Positions 22,902-25,330 of a stretch of 25,330 bases of DNA are shown here, piece by piece. The notes under the pieces are model-generated. The model was not told the origin of the DNA, ran no database searches, and saw only the letters and a program-made list of their open reading frames with translations. Position numbers and translations under genes: made by a program. Source of the DNA: CAZUHK01 sp964620345 (GTDB taxonomy: Bacteria; Planctomycetota; Phycisphaerae; Phycisphaerales; Zrk34); the NCBI GenBank assembly GCA_964620345.1, contig CAZUHK010000019.1:1-25330 (forward strand), written 5' to 3'. Within the stretch, counting starts at the first letter, position 1, and every line of letters begins with the position of its first letter.

Positions 22902-22957
22902 GGTTGACTCCGGTGGGTTGCGCGAGCGAACGATCCGCTCGCCGGGGTTGGGTGCCA

Positions 22958-22986
22958 ATTCTAGAGCCGGCCGCCCCGCCCTTCAA
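22958..22986 (-). promoter_or_regulatory. trxA promoter
   Basis: TTGAAG (22986-22981), 17-nt spacer, TAGAAT (22963-22958). Transcription would start near 22951, about 50 nt before the ATG. Confidence 0.6.
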
Positions 22987-22999
22987 CACGCTCGGTCGC

Positions 23000-23845
23000 T
23001 CAGGGATTTCGATGCGAGGCGATGGCGAAGGTTACATCGGCGGCGTGGCGGTTGGGCTTGACATCGTGCACTCTGAACAGCCGCACGCCCGCGAGCACGC
23101 CGGCCGCGGTGGTCGCGGCGGTGGCCAGGTCGCGCCGCGTGGCGTCGGTTTCGCCGACCAGCTCGCCGAGGAACCGCTTGCGCGACGTGCCCAGCAGCAC
23201 GGGGTGGCCGGAGGCGACCAGGCGGTCGAGGGCCGCGAGCAGTTGCAGGTTGTGCTCGGTGGTCTTGCCGAAGCCGATGCCCGGGTCGATGACGATCTGG
23301 TGGGCCTCGACGCCCGCGGCGACGGCGGCCGCGGCGCGTTGCATGAGCAAGTCGTGGACCTCGGCGACCACGTCGTCGTACTCGGGGTTGTGTTGCATGG
23401 TGGCCGGCCGGCCGCGCATGTGCATCAGCACCACCGGCACGCCGCGCCGGGCGATCAGCGGCAGCATCGCCGGGTCGTCCCGCCCGGCCGAGACATCGTT
23501 GACCATCGCCGCGCCCGCGTCGAGCGCGGCCTGCGCCACGGCGGCGAGCGTGGTGTCGACGCTGACGATCGCGCCCCACCGCTCGACGACCGCTTCGACG
23601 GTGGGCAGGATGCGTCGGCACTGCTCGTCGGCGTCGATCCGCGCGGCGCCGGGCCGGGTCGATTCCCCGCCGATGTCGATCACGTCGGCCCCGTCGTCGA
23701 GCATGGCCCGGGCCGCCGGGGCCGCCGCATCGGTGTCGGCGTAGCGCCCGCCGTCGGAGAAGCTGTCGGGCGTAAGGTTCAGCACGCCCACGATCACCGG
23801 GCGATCCAGCGACAGCGTCCGCGGGCCGGGCAGGTCCAGGTGCAT
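23000..23845 (-). CDS. folP: Dihydropteroate synthase
   Basis: This 281-residue protein has the DHPS barrel motifs: GVLNLTPDSFSDGG (20-33), DIGGESTRPG, VLMHMRG, IDPGIGFGKT, GTSRKRF and RVHDV. It joins p-aminobenzoate to the pterin diphosphate in folate synthesis, and is the target of sulfonamides. Three in-frame ATGs lie at 23857, 23851 and 23845. A TATGCT -10 (23858-23853) overlaps the first and ends 7 nt before the third, so 23845 is chosen as a probable leaderless start. The other folate genes are not nearby. Confidence 0.94.
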   Translation of the reverse strand: MHLDLPGPRTLSLDRPVIVGVLNLTPDSFSDGGRYADTDAAAPAARAMLDDGADVIDIGGESTRPGAARIDADEQCRRILPTVEAVVERWGAIVSVDTTLAAVAQAALDAGAAMVNDVSAGRDDPAMLPLIARRGVPVVLMHMRGRPATMQHNPEYDDVVAEVHDLLMQRAAAAVAAGVEAHQIVIDPGIGFGKTTEHNLQLLAALDRLVASGHPVLLGTSRKRFLGELVGETDATRRDLATAATTAAGVLAGVRLFRVHDVKPNRHAADVTFAIASHRNP

Positions 23846-23852
23846 GCCCATG

Positions 23853-23858
23853 AGCATA
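23853..23858 (-). promoter_or_regulatory. -10 box of folP, leaderless type
   Basis: TATGCT ends 7 nt before the ATG at 23845, the same arrangement as four other genes in this window. No good -35 is visible. Confidence 0.4.
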
Positions 23859-23880
23859 ACACGGCCGAGCGCGGCCGCAT

Positions 23881-23910
23881 AAAAAACCGCGACGCCCCGG
23901 GGCGCCGCGG
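23881..23910 (-). terminator. Intrinsic terminator of the gene cut by the right edge
   Basis: The stem is 23887-23898 with 23899-23910, up to 12 bp with one G-T pair (inner bases form the loop). On the minus strand TTTTTT follows at 23886-23881. It lies 28 nt after the stop codon of the large minus-strand gene. Confidence 0.9.
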
Positions 23911-23938
23911 TGGTTGAGCGGGGAATGCGCCGCGCGAC

Positions 23939-25330
23939 TTACTGGACTTCGACCGCCTCTTGGACCGGACCATGGCCTTCGTCCTCACCTTGGCCCATCT
24001 GCTCCTGCCAGCGCTGGCGCTGGGCTTTCTGGACCTCGTCCATGAGCTCGCGGAGCGACTTGATGCTCGACATCGGCGCGACGATGGTCGTCGACATGCC
24101 GCCGTCGGCCGAGCTCATCGACGCGGCGAACGCGGTCATCGCCGGCACCTTCACATCGGGCACCTCCTCGCCGTTGGCTTTGGCCGCGTCCATGACGAAG
24201 CGGATGATGGTGGTGGCGTCGAAATACATCTCGGCGAACCGCGCCGGGGGCAGCAGCTTGCGGGCCTCGGCGAACACCGGGCCCCGGCCCAGCCGGCCGC
24301 TGTCGTCCGCAGCGGCGATCGTCCGCTTGAGCAGCCCATCGTCCTTGCCCGTGGCCAGCACGATCGACCCGGCCTGCGGCGTGATCGAAAACGTCCACGT
24401 ATCGAACAGCGATTCGAGGAACGGCGGGATCTCGCCGGGCGCGCCCGGCGGCATCATCTGATCCTTGTCCAGCGTGAAGGTCATCCGGTCGACCGGCTTG
24501 CCGTTGAGCTCGGCCGCGTTGGCCTTGTAGCCCATCGCCATGCCGGCGTTGCCCGTCGCCTCGCCCATGGCGCTGTACGCCCGGGTCATCGCCTGGCTGA
24601 CGTCGCGCATCCGGGTCATCATCCGATCCGGCTCGGCCGTGCCGTAGACGTAGGCGAAGTTGATCAGCTCCCCGGGCTTGTCGGCCGGCGGGGCGTACCA
24701 GGCCATCTGGGCCAACTGGAACATGCCCGCCAGCTCGAAGTTCTTCGCGTAGGCGTCGAGCACTTTCGCCATCGGGCTGTCGGCGGTGACGGCGCCCTTG
24801 ATCTCCTCGATGGCCTTGACGAACGGCGTCCAGTCGATCGCCTGGCTGTCCATCGCCATGGCGAACATCGCCGGCTCGCTGGGCAGCTTGTCGAGCGTCA
24901 AATCAAGCCCGCTGGTCTTGGCGAACACCGCGGCCGGCGGGCTGTCGGGCTTGAACTGCATCGACACGGTGTATTGTGCCCCGGCCTGATTGGCGCTGAG
25001 GCCCACGAGCATCGCGTCGGTCTGCAGCAGGATGTTGCTCAGCAGCGTGCCGTACATGCGGAACATCGCGGTGACCGCGTCCTGGCCGCCCATCTGCCGG
25101 GTCATGTCCGGATCCTGAAGGATCTGCATCTGCATGGCGCTCAGGCCCATCGCCGCCATGCCCGAGACCATCGGGCCGATCTTGGAGAGATTGACGTACA
25201 GCACCGCGTCGTTGCGCCCGAGGTTGGCCTGGCCCAGCGGGCCCGCGGCTTTCATCAGCTTTGTCGGGTCGCCCGCGGGCTTCTGCTGCGCGGCGGTCAG
25301 CTCGATATCGCTGACCACCGCGTACTTGCC
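23939..25330 (-). CDS. Large protein of unknown function, 5' part outside window
   Basis: The minus-strand frame stays open to the window edge, and in-frame GKYAV precedes the first possible GTG (25318). The true start therefore lies to the right. The visible 464 codons are rich in Ala, Met and Gln and have no membrane segment. DAVLYVNLSKIG near the visible start and repeated AMxM-rich helices occur. The tail is charged (QEQMGQGEDEGHG). The GKYAVVSDIE context resembles DUF3352-type exported proteins, but this is a weak impression. The missing N-terminus could hold a signal peptide. Function is not known. Confidence 0.75.
   Translation of the reverse strand, partial: GKYAVVSDIELTAAQQKPAGDPTKLMKAAGPLGQANLGRNDAVLYVNLSKIGPMVSGMAAMGLSAMQMQILQDPDMTRQMGGQDAVTAMFRMYGTLLSNILLQTDAMLVGLSANQAGAQYTVSMQFKPDSPPAAVFAKTSGLDLTLDKLPSEPAMFAMAMDSQAIDWTPFVKAIEEIKGAVTADSPMAKVLDAYAKNFELAGMFQLAQMAWYAPPADKPGELINFAYVYGTAEPDRMMTRMRDVSQAMTRAYSAMGEATGNAGMAMGYKANAAELNGKPVDRMTFTLDKDQMMPPGAPGEIPPFLESLFDTWTFSITPQAGSIVLATGKDDGLLKRTIAAADDSGRLGRGPVFAEARKLLPPARFAEMYFDATTIIRFVMDAAKANGEEVPDVKVPAMTAFAASMSSADGGMSTTIVAPMSSIKSLRELMDEVQKAQRQRWQEQMGQGEDEGHGPVQEAVEVQ

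Noticed and set aside
1..25330. CRISPR array, tRNA or rRNA genes
   Set aside because: I found no regularly spaced direct repeats of CRISPR type, no tRNA cloverleaf and no rRNA-like stretch by eye.

Overview
The window is GC-rich bacterial chromosome with dense genes on both strands. I infer a member of the Planctomycetota, probably Phycisphaerae. The reasons are a secreted carbohydrate-binding and glycosidase-like protein, an EF-G2-type GTPase, a planctomycete-style REP-associated transposase, a Gfo/Idh/MocA oxidoreductase fused to an aldo/keto reductase, and a dnaA gene that is not followed by dnaN. No rRNA, tRNA, CRISPR array, prophage or classical insertion sequence is visible.

Left part (1-7380): a secreted CBM9-like/DUF6067-like protein runs off the left edge on the minus strand. 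It is divergent from an EF-G2-like GTPase. Next comes a small Y1/HUH (RAYT-type) transposase with the same paired-hairpin element on each side, then the cstA carbon-starvation/peptide-pyruvate transporter gene. From 7381 to 7708 there is an AT-rich, gene-free stretch with two strong DnaA boxes and at least three weaker ones. It also holds a promoter-terminator pair on the minus strand that looks like a small RNA gene. This stretch is the best origin-of-replication candidate in the window.

Middle part (7709-15366): a MutT-like Nudix hydrolase, a membrane protein related to GT-C glycosyltransferases, a diacylglycerol-kinase-family lipid kinase, a 58-residue cysteine-containing ORF and a lipoprotein-type MsrA. 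A translationally coupled polysaccharide deacetylase and formyltransferase pair follows, then the Gfo/Idh/MocA-AKR fusion. Several of these genes have a -10 hexamer only 5-8 nt before the start codon, which suggests leaderless mRNAs.

Right part (15367-25330): dnaA with a sigma70-like promoter, then a gene-free stretch holding a long inverted repeat, two DnaA boxes and a 22-bp near-palindrome. After it comes a partial complex I operon: nuoD, nuoE, a small lysine/arginine/glutamate-rich ORF and nuoF. A CopG/PIN toxin-antitoxin pair follows. Convergent to it lie minus-strand genes for a PepSY-like exported protein, thioredoxin, dihydropteroate synthase and a large protein of unknown function cut by the right edge. 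Three good intrinsic terminators separate this last group.

The most interesting non-coding features are two unrelated families of paired palindromes, the DnaA-box island with the putative small RNA, and the recurring leaderless-promoter pattern.
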